DNA of 14,034 nucleotides from DASUAS01 sp035763625 (GTDB taxonomy: Bacteria > Actinomycetota > Acidimicrobiia > IMCC26256 > DASPTH01), in NCBI GenBank assembly GCA_035763625.1, contig DASUAS010000343.1, positions 1 to 14,034 on the forward strand, in the 5' to 3' direction. Under the pieces are notes generated by a model. The model saw only the letters and a list, made by a program, of their open reading frames with translations. It was not told the DNA's origin and ran no database searches. Positions within the stretch are counted from its first letter, which is position 1; each line of letters starts with the position of its first letter. Positions 6,042 through 11,588 of this stretch are shown one piece after another. The position numbers were made by a program, and so were the translations under genes.

Positions 6042-6463
6042 TCACGACACCGCGTGCCAGACGACGACGCCCAGCCAGATGCCGAGCGCGATCGCGACCG
6101 CCTGGGGCAGCAGCAGGATCACGCGCAGGCGCGCGGTCGCGGCGACGGCTCCGCGCGCAGCACCGACCACGCGAACACGTACGGGCGCGGGCCGCCTTCG
6201 TCGAACACGCCGAGGAAGGTGAACACGCCGGCGAAGAACATGCCGAAGATCGAGATCGGCACGACCCAGCCGACGCCATCGGGACCCGGTCGGCGAATCT
6301 CGTAGGGGCCGCCGGACGCACGCGGTTCGCCGACGTCCATGACCGCCCGCATCGAGGTGCACAGGAGGGTCAGGCAGCCGACGAAGATCACCGTGCCGAG
6401 GGTCAGGAAGATCGACTTGCGCACGACGCGGGTCGCCCTCATGCCGTCGTCGCCCAGAGCCAT
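6042..6463 (-). pseudogene. Three-helix membrane protein gene with an apparent 2-nt frameshift
   Basis: The first frame (6463 down to a TGA at 6119) encodes two good transmembrane helices, around residues 17-38 and 63-86, with G-G-P-Y-E-I-R-R-P-G-P-D-G between. It then breaks into an Arg/Pro/Ala run and stops. A second frame running to a TGA at 6042 continues with a clean third helix (V-I-L-L-L-P-Q-A-V-A-I-A-L-G). The switch falls at a CGCGCG run (about 6152-6158); removing one CG would join the frames into a 139-residue protein. So it is a genuine slippage mutation, phase variation or a sequence error. The start could be ATG 6463 or 6442. It is divergent from the DHRS1-like SDR with 56 nt between. 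Family not recognised. The alternative is a 114-residue protein overlapping a 26-residue peptide gene. Confidence 0.55.
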
Positions 6464-6507
6464 CGGGTGATCCGGTTCGATCCGCCAGCGCCGCGCAACG
6501 ACCGTGG

Positions 6508-6513
6508 CAGACT
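6508..6513 (+). promoter_or_regulatory. CAGACT box, candidate -10 of the DHRS1-like SDR
   Basis: CAGACT exactly 6 nt before ATG 6520. The same hexamer at the same distance precedes the starts at 7551 and 10554. It keeps the A2 and T6 of the -10 pattern, suggesting a leaderless transcript. No -35 is evident. Confidence 0.5.
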
Positions 6514-6519
6514 CCCGTG

Positions 6520-7464
6520 ATGTCGTGGTCGCTCGATCGCGAGGCGTTGCGCGGCCGCGTCGCGGTGGTCGCCGGTGCTACCCGGGGCGCGGGGCGGGGG
6601 ATCGCGGCGGCGCTGGGCGAGGCGGGCGCCACTGTCTACTGCACCGGCCGCAGCAGCCGCGTGACCCCGCTGCGCTCCGACTACGACCGGCCCGAGACCA
6701 TCGAGGAGACCGCGGAGCTGGTCACGGCGCTGGGCGGCGAGGGGATCGCGGTCGCCGTCGACCACCTCGAGCCCACCCAGGTCGCGGCGCTCGCGGCGCG
6801 CGTGCGCGACGAGCAGGGACGGCTCGACGTGCTGGTCAACGACATCTGGGGCGCCGAGGTGCTGAAGGGCGGCCCCTCCGAATGGGACCGACCGATCTGG
6901 GAGCACGACCTCGACGACGGGCTGCGCATCCTCCGTCTCGCCGTCGACACCCACCTCGTCACGTCGCATCACCTGCTGCCGCTGCTCGTCGAGCGTCCGG
7001 GTGGGCTGGTGGTCGAGGTCACCGACGGCACCACCGAGTACAACGCGGACCAGTACCGGATCTCGGTGTACTACGACCTGGCGAAGGTCGGCGTGAACCG
7101 CCTCGCGTTCTCGCAGGGTCACGAGCTCGCGCGTGTCGGGGGCACCGCCGTCGCGATCACGCCCGGCTTCTTGCGCTCGGAGATGATGCTCGAGGCGTTC
7201 GGCGTGCGCGAGGAGAACTGGCGTGAGTTCGACGGACCGCCGGACTTCGCGGTGTCGGAGTCGCCTCGCTACGTGGGGCGTGCGGTCGCCGCTCTGGCGG
7301 CCGACCCCGACCGGGCGCGCTGGAACCAGCGGTCGGTCACGTCGGGTGAGCTCGCCGAGACCTACGGCTTCACCGACGTCGACGGATCGCGGCCCCAGGT
7401 GTGGCGATACCTCGCCGACTCCCGCGACCGGGACGTGACCCCCGACCCCGACGCCTACCGCTGA
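6520..7464 (+). CDS. SDR family oxidoreductase, DHRS1-like
   Basis: A 314-residue short-chain dehydrogenase, longer than the usual 250. Seen: V-A-G-A-T-R-G-A-G-R-G-I-A with the glycine-rich cofactor loop at 19-26, V-Y-C-T-G-R-S-S-R after the second strand (an NADP-type arginine pair), R-L-D-V-L-V-N-D, and Y-Y-D-L-A-K with catalytic Tyr185 and Lys189. An I-T-P-G-F-L-R-S-E block follows, then a C-terminal extension ending in Asp/Pro-rich residues. The A-T-V-Y-C-T-G-R segment and overall order resemble the DHRS1 subgroup; the substrate is unknown. Where the family has N-N-A at the fourth strand, this protein has N-D-I-W, a substitution of the second Asn. A GTG directly upstream (6517) is in frame; ATG 6520 is preferred because of the 6-nt distance from CAGACT. 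Confidence 0.87.
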   Translation: MSWSLDREALRGRVAVVAGATRGAGRGIAAALGEAGATVYCTGRSSRVTPLRSDYDRPETIEETAELVTALGGEGIAVAVDHLEPTQVAALAARVRDEQGRLDVLVNDIWGAEVLKGGPSEWDRPIWEHDLDDGLRILRLAVDTHLVTSHHLLPLLVERPGGLVVEVTDGTTEYNADQYRISVYYDLAKVGVNRLAFSQGHELARVGGTAVAITPGFLRSEMMLEAFGVREENWREFDGPPDFAVSESPRYVGRAVAALAADPDRARWNQRSVTSGELAETYGFTDVDGSRPQVWRYLADSRDRDVTPDPDAYR

Positions 7465-7481
7465 GCCCTTTCGACCTCGCG

Positions 7482-7512
7482 TGACTCGGGCACGTCACCG
7501 GTGCCTCAGTCA
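7482..7512. repeat. Imperfect inverted repeat downstream of the SDR gene
   Basis: Arms TGACTCGGGCAC (7482-7493) and GTGCCTCAGTCA (7501-7512) pair at 10 of 12 positions around a 7-nt loop. It lies 18 nt after the SDR stop and 39 nt before the next start. There is no T-run, so it may be a weak terminator, an mRNA-stabilising hairpin, or an operator with TGACT/AGTCA half-sites. Confidence 0.5.
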
Positions 7513-7538
7513 TGCAACTTCGGGTGTGGCGGGCCTGA

Positions 7539-7544
7539 CAGACT
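7539..7544 (+). promoter_or_regulatory. CAGACT box, candidate -10 of the DUF2505 gene
   Basis: CAGACT 6 nt before GTG 7551, followed by CCC as at the 6508 copy. The arrangement again implies a transcript starting at or beside the start codon. Confidence 0.5.
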
Positions 7545-7550
7545 CCCGGC

Positions 7551-8039
7551 GTGCAGTTCGAGCGTGAACACGACTTCGCCGGCACCCTCGCGGAGGTGGC
7601 GAGGGTGATGAGCGATCCCGCGTTCCAGGCCGGGCTCGACCTGCCCGACCTCGCCCGCCCCGACGTCGTCGCCCACGAGGTCGACGGCGCGTCGCACCGG
7701 CTCGCCTTGCGGTACGAGTACATCGGCCAGCTCGACCCGTTCGCGCAGAAGGTGGTCGGCGGTCGCACGCTCACCTGGGTGCAGGACCTCCGGATCGACG
7801 TGACCACCGGCGCGGGGACGCTCCGGTTCTCGGCCGACGGCGTCGGCGGTCGCGCCGACGGGACCGCCGCCGTCATCATCACCGCGACCAGTGCCGCGTC
7901 GTGCCGCCGCCGGATCGACGGCGACTTCCGCATCAGGATCCCGCTCGTCGGCGGCAAGGCCGAGCGCGCCATCGTCCCCGGGCTGCTCCGCCGCCTCGAC
8001 GTCGAAGCGGATGCGCTCGCGGTCGAGCTGGCGCGATGA
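7551..8039 (+). CDS. DUF2505 family protein (SRPBCC/START-like fold)
   Basis: A 162-residue protein resembling DUF2505, a family common in actinobacteria and predicted to adopt a START-like ligand-binding fold. Seen: an opening strand M-Q-F-E-R-E-H-D-F, a helix containing V-A-R-V-M-S-D-P-A-F-Q, a central strand region with T-W-V-Q-D-L-R-I-D-V, and the family-like ending R-I-P-L-V-G-G-K-A-E-R-A-I-V-P-G-L-L preceding the final helix. No catalytic residues are known for the family, so no reaction is proposed. The GTG start is supported by the beginning of the first strand and the CAGACT box 6 nt upstream; there is no Shine-Dalgarno. Length is normal. The decayed RibD-like gene follows on the same strand. 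Confidence 0.75.
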   Translation: MQFEREHDFAGTLAEVARVMSDPAFQAGLDLPDLARPDVVAHEVDGASHRLALRYEYIGQLDPFAQKVVGGRTLTWVQDLRIDVTTGAGTLRFSADGVGGRADGTAAVIITATSAASCRRRIDGDFRIRIPLVGGKAERAIVPGLLRRLDVEADALAVELAR

Positions 8040-8100
8040 CCGCACCGGACGCGCCCGGTCGCTGAATTGCGGCGCGGCGCGGTGTCGAGATCGTGACCCG

Positions 8101-8435
8101 GGCTCCGACGTCCCCGGTGCCACCGTCATGGGCCGCAACATGTTCGGACCCGTCCGCGGGCCCTGGGTCGCGGTCGCCGGCGAGGAGTGGCGCGGCTGGT
8201 GGGGCCCCGAGCCGCGGGTGCACAGGACATCCGGCTGGGCGGCGGTGCGGCGACGGTGCGCGAGTACGTGCGTGCCGGGCTGGTCGACGACCTGCACGTC
8301 GCGCTCGCGCCGATCCTCCTCGGCGCAGGGGAGCGGCCGTTCGACGACCTGGGCGACGCGAACGAACGCCACGAGTGCGCCGAGGTGACCGCGGGAGAGG
8401 GCGCGACGCACCTCCGCCTCCCGCCCCGGCGTTGA
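8101..8435 (+). pseudogene. Decayed RibD-C/DHFR-like reductase gene with internal deletion
   Basis: Two pieces of a dihydrofolate-reductase-family (RibD C-terminal domain) protein lie in different frames. Piece one, from about 8110 to 8208, reads G-A-T-V-M-G-R-N-M-F-G-P-V-R-G-P-W...W-R-G-W-W-G-P-E, the mid-N-terminal part of the family. Piece two, from about 8211 to the TGA at 8433-8435, reads Q-D-I-R-L-G-G-G-A-A-T-V-R-E-Y and then L-V-D-D-L-H-V-A-L-A-P-I-L-L-G-A-G-E, the C-terminal part. In intact relatives these are separated by some 45-55 residues including a central strand (recalled, not computed). About 60 residues before piece one also appear to be gone. The junction sits near 8208-8214. 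This is deletion with frame change, so no active enzyme is expected. Confidence 0.75.
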
Positions 8436-8444
8436 AGGCGCGCG

Positions 8445-8759
8445 TCAGTCGTAGACGGCGCGGTCGACTGCGTCGAGGCGGTGGGCGCTGATCGTGGCGC
8501 CGGCGAGCGAGCCGAGCAGGCACCCGCCGATCACGCCGAACGCCACGCCGAGACCCAACCACACGTACCACTCGGTCTTGTCGCTCATGGCGATGGCGGT
8601 GATGAGCAGGAAGATCCCGATCATCAGCGGGATGGAGACCAGGATCGTCTTGGCGATGGTGATCCAGATCCCGCGCTCGACCTCCTGCTCGGCGGCCAGC
8701 GACGCCTCGAAGCGGGTGGTGTGGGTGCTCTCGGGGATCGCGAGATCGGTGGTGCTCAT
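8445..8759 (-). CDS. Small two-helix membrane protein (hypothetical)
   Basis: No named family recognised. The 104-residue product has a polar N-terminus of about 30 residues and two transmembrane helices, around residues 33-57 (A-K-T-I-L-V-S-I-P-L-M-I-G-I-F) and 65-90 (a Gly-rich helix with V-A-F-G-V-I-G-G-C-L-L-G). A short charged tail (A-H-R-L-D-A-V-D-R-A-V-Y-D) follows. Both ends are probably cytoplasmic. The start is supported by GGAAGG, 5 nt upstream on the minus strand. It follows the Ddn-family gene after about 100 nt on the same strand and could share its transcript. It converges on the decayed RibD-like gene with only 9 nt between ends. Likely a real gene given its codon periodicity and good start; function unknown. 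Confidence 0.7.
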   Translation of the reverse strand: MSTTDLAIPESTHTTRFEASLAAEQEVERGIWITIAKTILVSIPLMIGIFLLITAIAMSDKTEWYVWLGLGVAFGVIGGCLLGSLAGATISAHRLDAVDRAVYD

Positions 8760-8830
8760 GCGTGCCTTCCGCTCCTCGTGGCCGGCGCCGCTCGCCGGAG
8801 AGGGACAACATGATGCCGCACCGGCCCGGC

Positions 8831-8871
8831 GCGATCGGTCATCGGGGAGTCGCGATCGGTCATCGGGGAGT
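8831..8871. repeat. 20-bp direct repeat spanning the Ddn-family stop codon
   Basis: Two identical 20-bp copies (8831-8850 and 8852-8871) at a 21-bp period. Read on the minus strand, the first copy met (8852-8871) encodes the last residues and the TGA of the Ddn-like protein; the second lies just downstream and repeats them in frame. It looks like a recent local duplication of the gene end. Confidence 0.9.
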
Positions 8872-9330
8872 GAGGTGGACCCGGAAGACGGGGTGGTCGG
8901 GTGCGATGCGGCGCAGCTCGTCGTCGGAGGAGTCGGCGCTCACGCCGCCGAAGAAGACGCCGACCTCGGCCTTCCAGCGCTTCAGGTACGCCCGCAGGAT
9001 CGGGACCTTCTCGGCGTCGTCGATCTCGGTGGCGTCGAATTCGTCGGTGTGCCGGCCCACGCGCAGCTCGCCGGTGCCGGCGACGCGCAGGTTGCGCACC
9101 CACTGGGTGTGGCCCCGCGGGGCGACGAGGAACTGCTCGCCGTCGAGGGTGAGGAGGTTGACCGGCGTGGTGCGCCACTCACCGGTGCTGCGGCCGCGGA
9201 CCCGCAGCTCGCGGGATCCCCACACGCTCACCCCGGCGCGGGTGAGCAACGCCACCGTCGGGTTGAAGACGTGTCGGGTGAACCAGCCGGGCTGCACGTA
9301 TCGCGGACTGGTGGGGTCTCCATCGGGCAT
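8860..9330 (-). CDS. Ddn-family (deazaflavin-dependent nitroreductase-like) protein
   Basis: A protein of about 156 residues with the split-barrel fold of the F420-dependent nitroreductase (Ddn) family, which uses reduced F420 to reduce quinones or nitroaromatics in mycobacteria. Seen: P-G-W-F-T-R-H-V-F-N near the start, S-V-W-G-S-R-E-L-R-V-R-G-R-S-T-G-E-W-R-T, then N-L-L-T-L-D-G-E-Q-F-L-V-A-P-R-G and Q-W-V-R-N-L-R-V-A-G. A C-terminal extension reads L-K-R-W-K-A-E-V-G-V-F-F. ATG 9330 is chosen because family similarity begins just after it; AGGGAG lies 12 nt upstream, rather far. ATG 9360 is in frame and possible. The frame is open to 9675 because a decayed SRPBCC gene upstream reads into it. 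A 20-bp repeat covers its stop. The enzyme substrate is unknown. Confidence 0.82.
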   Translation of the reverse strand: MPDGDPTSPRYVQPGWFTRHVFNPTVALLTRAGVSVWGSRELRVRGRSTGEWRTTPVNLLTLDGEQFLVAPRGHTQWVRNLRVAGTGELRVGRHTDEFDATEIDDAEKVPILRAYLKRWKAEVGVFFGGVSADSSDDELRRIAPDHPVFRVHLTPR

Positions 9331-9354
9331 TCGCGGGCCAAGCTCCCTCGAGGT

Positions 9355-9575
9355 GTACATGAGCGAGCCCGGAGTGGTGAGCAGCTCGCCGGTCTCGAGC
9401 CAGGTCTTGAGGCCCGAGAGCACCGTGGTCCACCCACCGTAGATCGGGGCGTTGCTCCCTCCCGCATCTGGTCGTGCACCAGCGTGAGCCGGCACGAGTC
9501 GCCGACCGCCTCGATCTCCCGTGTGACCCGTGACGGGCCCTCGGCCTCCGCTTCCGCGCTGAAGTGGGCGAGCAC
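9355..9575 (-). pseudogene. Truncated and frameshifted SRPBCC (AHSA1-like) gene remnant
   Basis: On the minus strand, E-G-P-S-R-V-T-R-E-I-E and then D-S-C-R-L-T-L-V-H-D-Q-M read like the second half of an AHSA1-type SRPBCC protein. A frame change follows in a CTCCCTCCC run (9455-9463, plus strand). The next frame gives A-P-I-Y-G-G-W-T-T-V-L-S-G-L-K-T-W-L-E-T-G-E and T-T-P-G-S-L-M-Y, the usual C-terminal helix and end of such proteins. The N-terminal half, some 75 residues, is absent and an in-frame TGA lies nine codons before the first piece. The second piece runs without a stop into the Ddn-like gene. In actinobacteria such SRPBCC proteins are often paired with ArsR regulators; none is present here. 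Remnant status is well supported, exact family less so. Confidence 0.65.
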
Positions 9576-9644
9576 GGTGTGGAGGAGGCGGCGGGGTCAC
9601 ACGTCGAGCGGGAAAGCCGGGGAAGCCGAGGCAAGCGAGGTCGG

Positions 9645-9650
9645 TACCCT
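9645..9650 (+). promoter_or_regulatory. Candidate -10 box TACCCT, leaderless start of the VOC gene
   Basis: TACCCT matches TANNNT and ends 8 nt before ATG 9659. There is no Shine-Dalgarno immediately before the ATG, which fits a leaderless transcript. Confidence 0.4.
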
Positions 9651-9658
9651 TCGGACCC

Positions 9659-10039
9659 ATGCTGCACCACCTCACGCTGTGGGTTCCCGATCTCGGGCGG
9701 GCGGAGGAGTCGTGGAGCTGGCTGCTCGGGTGCCTGGGCTACGAGCGCGCCGTCGCGGTCGACGGCGTGTTGCTGTTCCGCCATCCCGCCGGCTTCAGCC
9801 TGGCCATGGAGCAGTCGAGCGACATGGTCCCGGGGATGCTCTACAGCCGGTTCCGGCCGGGGCTGAACCACCTGGCCTTCCGGGTCGAGGGCGAGCGGTC
9901 GCTGGCCGAGCTCCTCGCCGAGGCTGGTGATCACGGGTGGGCGGCGATGTCGACCGACGGCGCGCACCGCATCGCGGGCGGTGCCGATGTCGCGTACCTC
10001 GAGGACCGCGACGGCTTCGAGGTCGAACTGGTCGGCTAG
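9659..10039 (+). CDS. VOC family protein (single glyoxalase-like domain)
   Basis: A 126-residue vicinal-oxygen-chelate protein, one complete domain built of two beta-alpha-beta-beta-beta modules. Seen: M-L-H-H-L-T-L-W-V-P-D-L opening strand (His3/His4), a W-L-L-G-C-L-G-Y helix end, S-L-A-M-E-Q with Glu51, L-N-H-L-A-F-R-V with His71, and closing D-R-D-G-F-E-V-E-L-V with Glu123. His, Glu, His and Glu at these four points match the metal-ligand positions of the superfamily, so a divalent metal site is likely intact. Reactions range from isomerisation to ring cleavage and resistance-protein binding; none can be chosen. The ATG is the obvious start; the upstream TACCCT suggests a leaderless mRNA. 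It converges on the PPOX-type gene with 5 nt between stops. Confidence 0.85.
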   Translation: MLHHLTLWVPDLGRAEESWSWLLGCLGYERAVAVDGVLLFRHPAGFSLAMEQSSDMVPGMLYSRFRPGLNHLAFRVEGERSLAELLAEAGDHGWAAMSTDGAHRIAGGADVAYLEDRDGFEVELVG

Positions 10040-10044
10040 TGCGC

Positions 10045-10524
10045 TCAGGACGCGTCGAGGCGGGCGGCGACATCTGCCGGGAAGCCACCGGTCGCGATCG
10101 GGCCCCACCGCTCGACGGTGATCCGCACCAAGGACTTGTCCTGGAGACGCATGGCGGCGCGGTACTCGTCCCAGTCGGGGTGCTCACCGGAGATGCCGCG
10201 GAAGTACTCGACCAGCCCGTCGAGTGCGTCGGGCATGTCGAGCACTTCGGCTTGCCCGTCGACCTGCACGTACTCTCCGTTCCAGTCGTCCGACTGCACG
10301 ACGATCGACACGCGCGGGTCACGGCGCGCGTTGCGCGCCTTCGCCCGGTCGGGATAGGTCGACACGACGATCCGGCCGTCGGGGTCGAGGCCGCACGTCA
10401 CCGGCGACAGCTGCGGACGGCCGTCGCGTCGCGCGGTGGCGAGCATGCCGCGGTGACGGGTGCGGAGGAACTCGAGGAGCTCGGCGCGGTCGACGGTGCG
10501 GGCGGTGGCGATGCTCGGGCTCAT
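10045..10524 (-). CDS. PPOX-class F420-dependent oxidoreductase-like protein
   Basis: A 159-residue split-barrel protein of the pyridoxamine-5'-phosphate-oxidase-like superfamily, subgroup thought to bind F420. Seen: an N-terminal helix with L-L-E-F-L-R, then R-H-R-G-M-L-A-T-A-R-R-D-G-R-P-Q-L-S-P-V (the typical start of the barrel), R-I-V-V-S-T-Y-P-D-R-A-K-A-R-N-A-R-R-D-P-R-V-S with the basic cofactor-binding run, and Y-V-Q-V-D-G-Q-A-E-V-L. The start at 10524 is supported by AGGAAGGA 7 nt upstream; the open frame extends to 10617 but the extra residues are Arg-rich and not family-like. It is divergent from the SRPBCC gene with a 29-nt gap that must hold control elements for both. Substrate unknown; an FMN rather than F420 cofactor is possible. 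Confidence 0.82.
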   Translation of the reverse strand: MSPSIATARTVDRAELLEFLRTRHRGMLATARRDGRPQLSPVTCGLDPDGRIVVSTYPDRAKARNARRDPRVSIVVQSDDWNGEYVQVDGQAEVLDMPDALDGLVEYFRGISGEHPDWDEYRAAMRLQDKSLVRITVERWGPIATGGFPADVAARLDAS

Positions 10525-10541
10525 GAGGTCGTCCTTCCTGG

Positions 10542-10547
10542 CAGACT
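10542..10547 (+). promoter_or_regulatory. CAGACT box, candidate -10 of the SRPBCC gene
   Basis: Third copy of CAGACT, again exactly 6 nt before an ATG (10554). It lies inside the 29-nt divergent gap and just outside the Shine-Dalgarno of the opposing PPOX gene (plus-strand TCCTTCCT, 10532-10539). Confidence 0.5.
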
Positions 10548-10553
10548 TCGACC

Positions 10554-11027
10554 ATGACACCACGCAGCCACTCCGATTCCGTCGTCGTGGACCGCTCGCC
10601 CGACGAGGTGTACGCACTGGTCGCCGACATCACCCGGATGGGCGAGTACAGCCCCATCTGCGTGGAGTGCTGGTGGGACGACGGCGACGGGCCGCGCGTC
10701 GGCGCGCACTTCACCGGACGCAACGTGCTGCCCGAGCGCACGTGGGAGACGCGCTCGGAGGTGGTCGCGGCCGAGCCGGGACGCGAGTTCGCGTGGATCG
10801 TCGGACCCCGGATCGCGCGTTGGGGCTACGTGTTCGCCTCGGTCGACGGCGGTACCGAGGTCACCGAGTCGTGGGAGTTCCTGCCCGAAGGCCTCGCGGT
10901 CTTCGAGGAGCGCTTCGGCGACGACGCGGCCGCGCAGATCGCCGACCGCCACGAGAAGGCCGTCAGCGGCATCCCCGAGACGCTGGCCGCGATCAAGCGC
11001 GCCGCCGAGGGTCAGCCGGCGTCGTAG
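10554..11027 (+). CDS. SRPBCC family protein (polyketide cyclase/START-like)
   Basis: A 157-residue helix-grip protein with one hydrophobic ligand pocket. Seen: S-V-V-V-D-R-S-P-D-E-V-Y-A-L-V-A-D at the first strand and helix, I-T-R-M-G-E-Y-S-P-I-C, a G-A-H-F-T-G-R-N strand, R-T-W-E-T-R-S-E-V-V-A-A-E-P-G-R-E-F-A-W, G-T-E-V-T-E-S-W-E-F, and a long C-terminal helix with A-V-S-G-I-P-E-T-L-A-A-I-K-R-A. That order is typical of the polyketide cyclase/dehydrase-type family of actinobacteria, whose members mostly have unknown ligands. The start is the first ATG and has CAGACT 6 nt upstream; no Shine-Dalgarno is visible, fitting a leaderless mRNA. The second Ddn-like gene follows on the same strand after 84 nt. 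Confidence 0.85.
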   Translation: MTPRSHSDSVVVDRSPDEVYALVADITRMGEYSPICVECWWDDGDGPRVGAHFTGRNVLPERTWETRSEVVAAEPGREFAWIVGPRIARWGYVFASVDGGTEVTESWEFLPEGLAVFEERFGDDAAAQIADRHEKAVSGIPETLAAIKRAAEGQPAS

Positions 11028-11111
11028 CGGGCCCGCCGTGCCGCGTACGGTGGGAGCGCAGGTCGGACGACCCCCGTCGTCCCCGTCTTCCCGATTCGAG
11101 GAGCACACGCG

Positions 11112-11516
11112 ATGAGCGACTGGAACCAGCGGGTGATCGAGGAGTTCCGCGCCAATGCCGGCCAGGTCGCCAACATGGGGAACGCCCCGCTGCTGATCCT
11201 GCACACCACCGGCGCGAAGAGCGCTGAGGAGCGCGAGTCGCCCGTGCTCTACCGCGAGGAGGGCGACGACCTCGTGGTGTTCGCGTCGTTCGCAGGGGGC
11301 CCGGCCAACCCGGCGTGGTTCCACAACCTGGTGGTCAACCCCGATGTCACCGTCGAGCTCGGCGACGGCACCCGTCGCATGCGGGCGCGCGTCGCGACGG
11401 GCGAGGAGCGCGATCGCATCTGGGCCGCTCAGAAGACGGAGTGGCCGCAGTTCCAGGAGTACGAGGACAAGACCGACCGCACCATCCCGGTGGTGATCCT
11501 CGAATCGGCGCGATGA
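11112..11516 (+). CDS. Ddn-family (F420-type nitroreductase-like) protein
   Basis: A 134-residue protein of the deazaflavin-dependent nitroreductase family, shorter than the one at 8860-9330. Seen: L-L-I-L-H-T-T-G-A-K-S, R-E-S-P-V-L-Y-R-E-E-G-D-D-L-V-V-F-A-S-F-A-G-G as the barrel core, N-P-A-W-F-H-N-L-V-V-N-P (67-77), the strongest family signature, V-T-V-E-L-G-D-G, and a closing R-T-I-P-V-V-I-L-E. It probably binds reduced F420; the substrate could be a quinone or unsaturated ketone and cannot be read from sequence. The start is supported by GAGGAG at 11098-11103, 8 nt upstream. A TACGGT at 11046-11051 could be a -10 giving a leader of about 50 nt, so this gene seems leadered unlike several neighbours. 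Confidence 0.87.
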   Translation: MSDWNQRVIEEFRANAGQVANMGNAPLLILHTTGAKSAEERESPVLYREEGDDLVVFASFAGGPANPAWFHNLVVNPDVTVELGDGTRRMRARVATGEERDRIWAAQKTEWPQFQEYEDKTDRTIPVVILESAR

Positions 11517-11549
11517 GTTCCGCGCCTCGCGGCGGTCGAACCCGGTGAG

Positions 11550-11568
11550 CGTCCCCGCACGGGGGACG
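11550..11568. repeat. Short GC-rich hairpin between the Ddn-like and VOC genes
   Basis: CGTCCCC (11550-11556) and GGGGACG (11562-11568) pair perfectly over 7 bp around a 5-nt loop. It lies 33 nt after one stop and 20 nt before the next start. No T-run follows, so termination is doubtful; it may instead shape the leader of the VOC mRNA or stabilise the upstream transcript. Confidence 0.5.
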
Positions 11569-11588
11569 GCGATCGCGAAGGAGCCACC

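Noticed and set aside
6042..6122. Separate 26-residue membrane peptide starting at GTG 6122
   Set aside because: Although it overlaps the upstream stop as GTGA, coding-like sequence in its frame continues upstream of the GTG, so a frameshift in one gene explains it better.
5026..6222. 398-residue plus-strand frame opposite the LLM gene
   Set aside because: The LLM protein on the minus strand has clear family motifs; this frame has none and is shadow sequence.
8860..9675. True SRPBCC-Ddn fusion protein of 271 residues
   Set aside because: The first 75 residues or so are not protein-like, the SRPBCC part is only a C-terminal fragment, and family similarity for Ddn begins near 9330.
8494..9930. 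478-residue plus-strand frame antisense to the membrane and Ddn-like genes
   Set aside because: It lacks recognisable domains and is opposite genes with clear motifs and Shine-Dalgarno sites.
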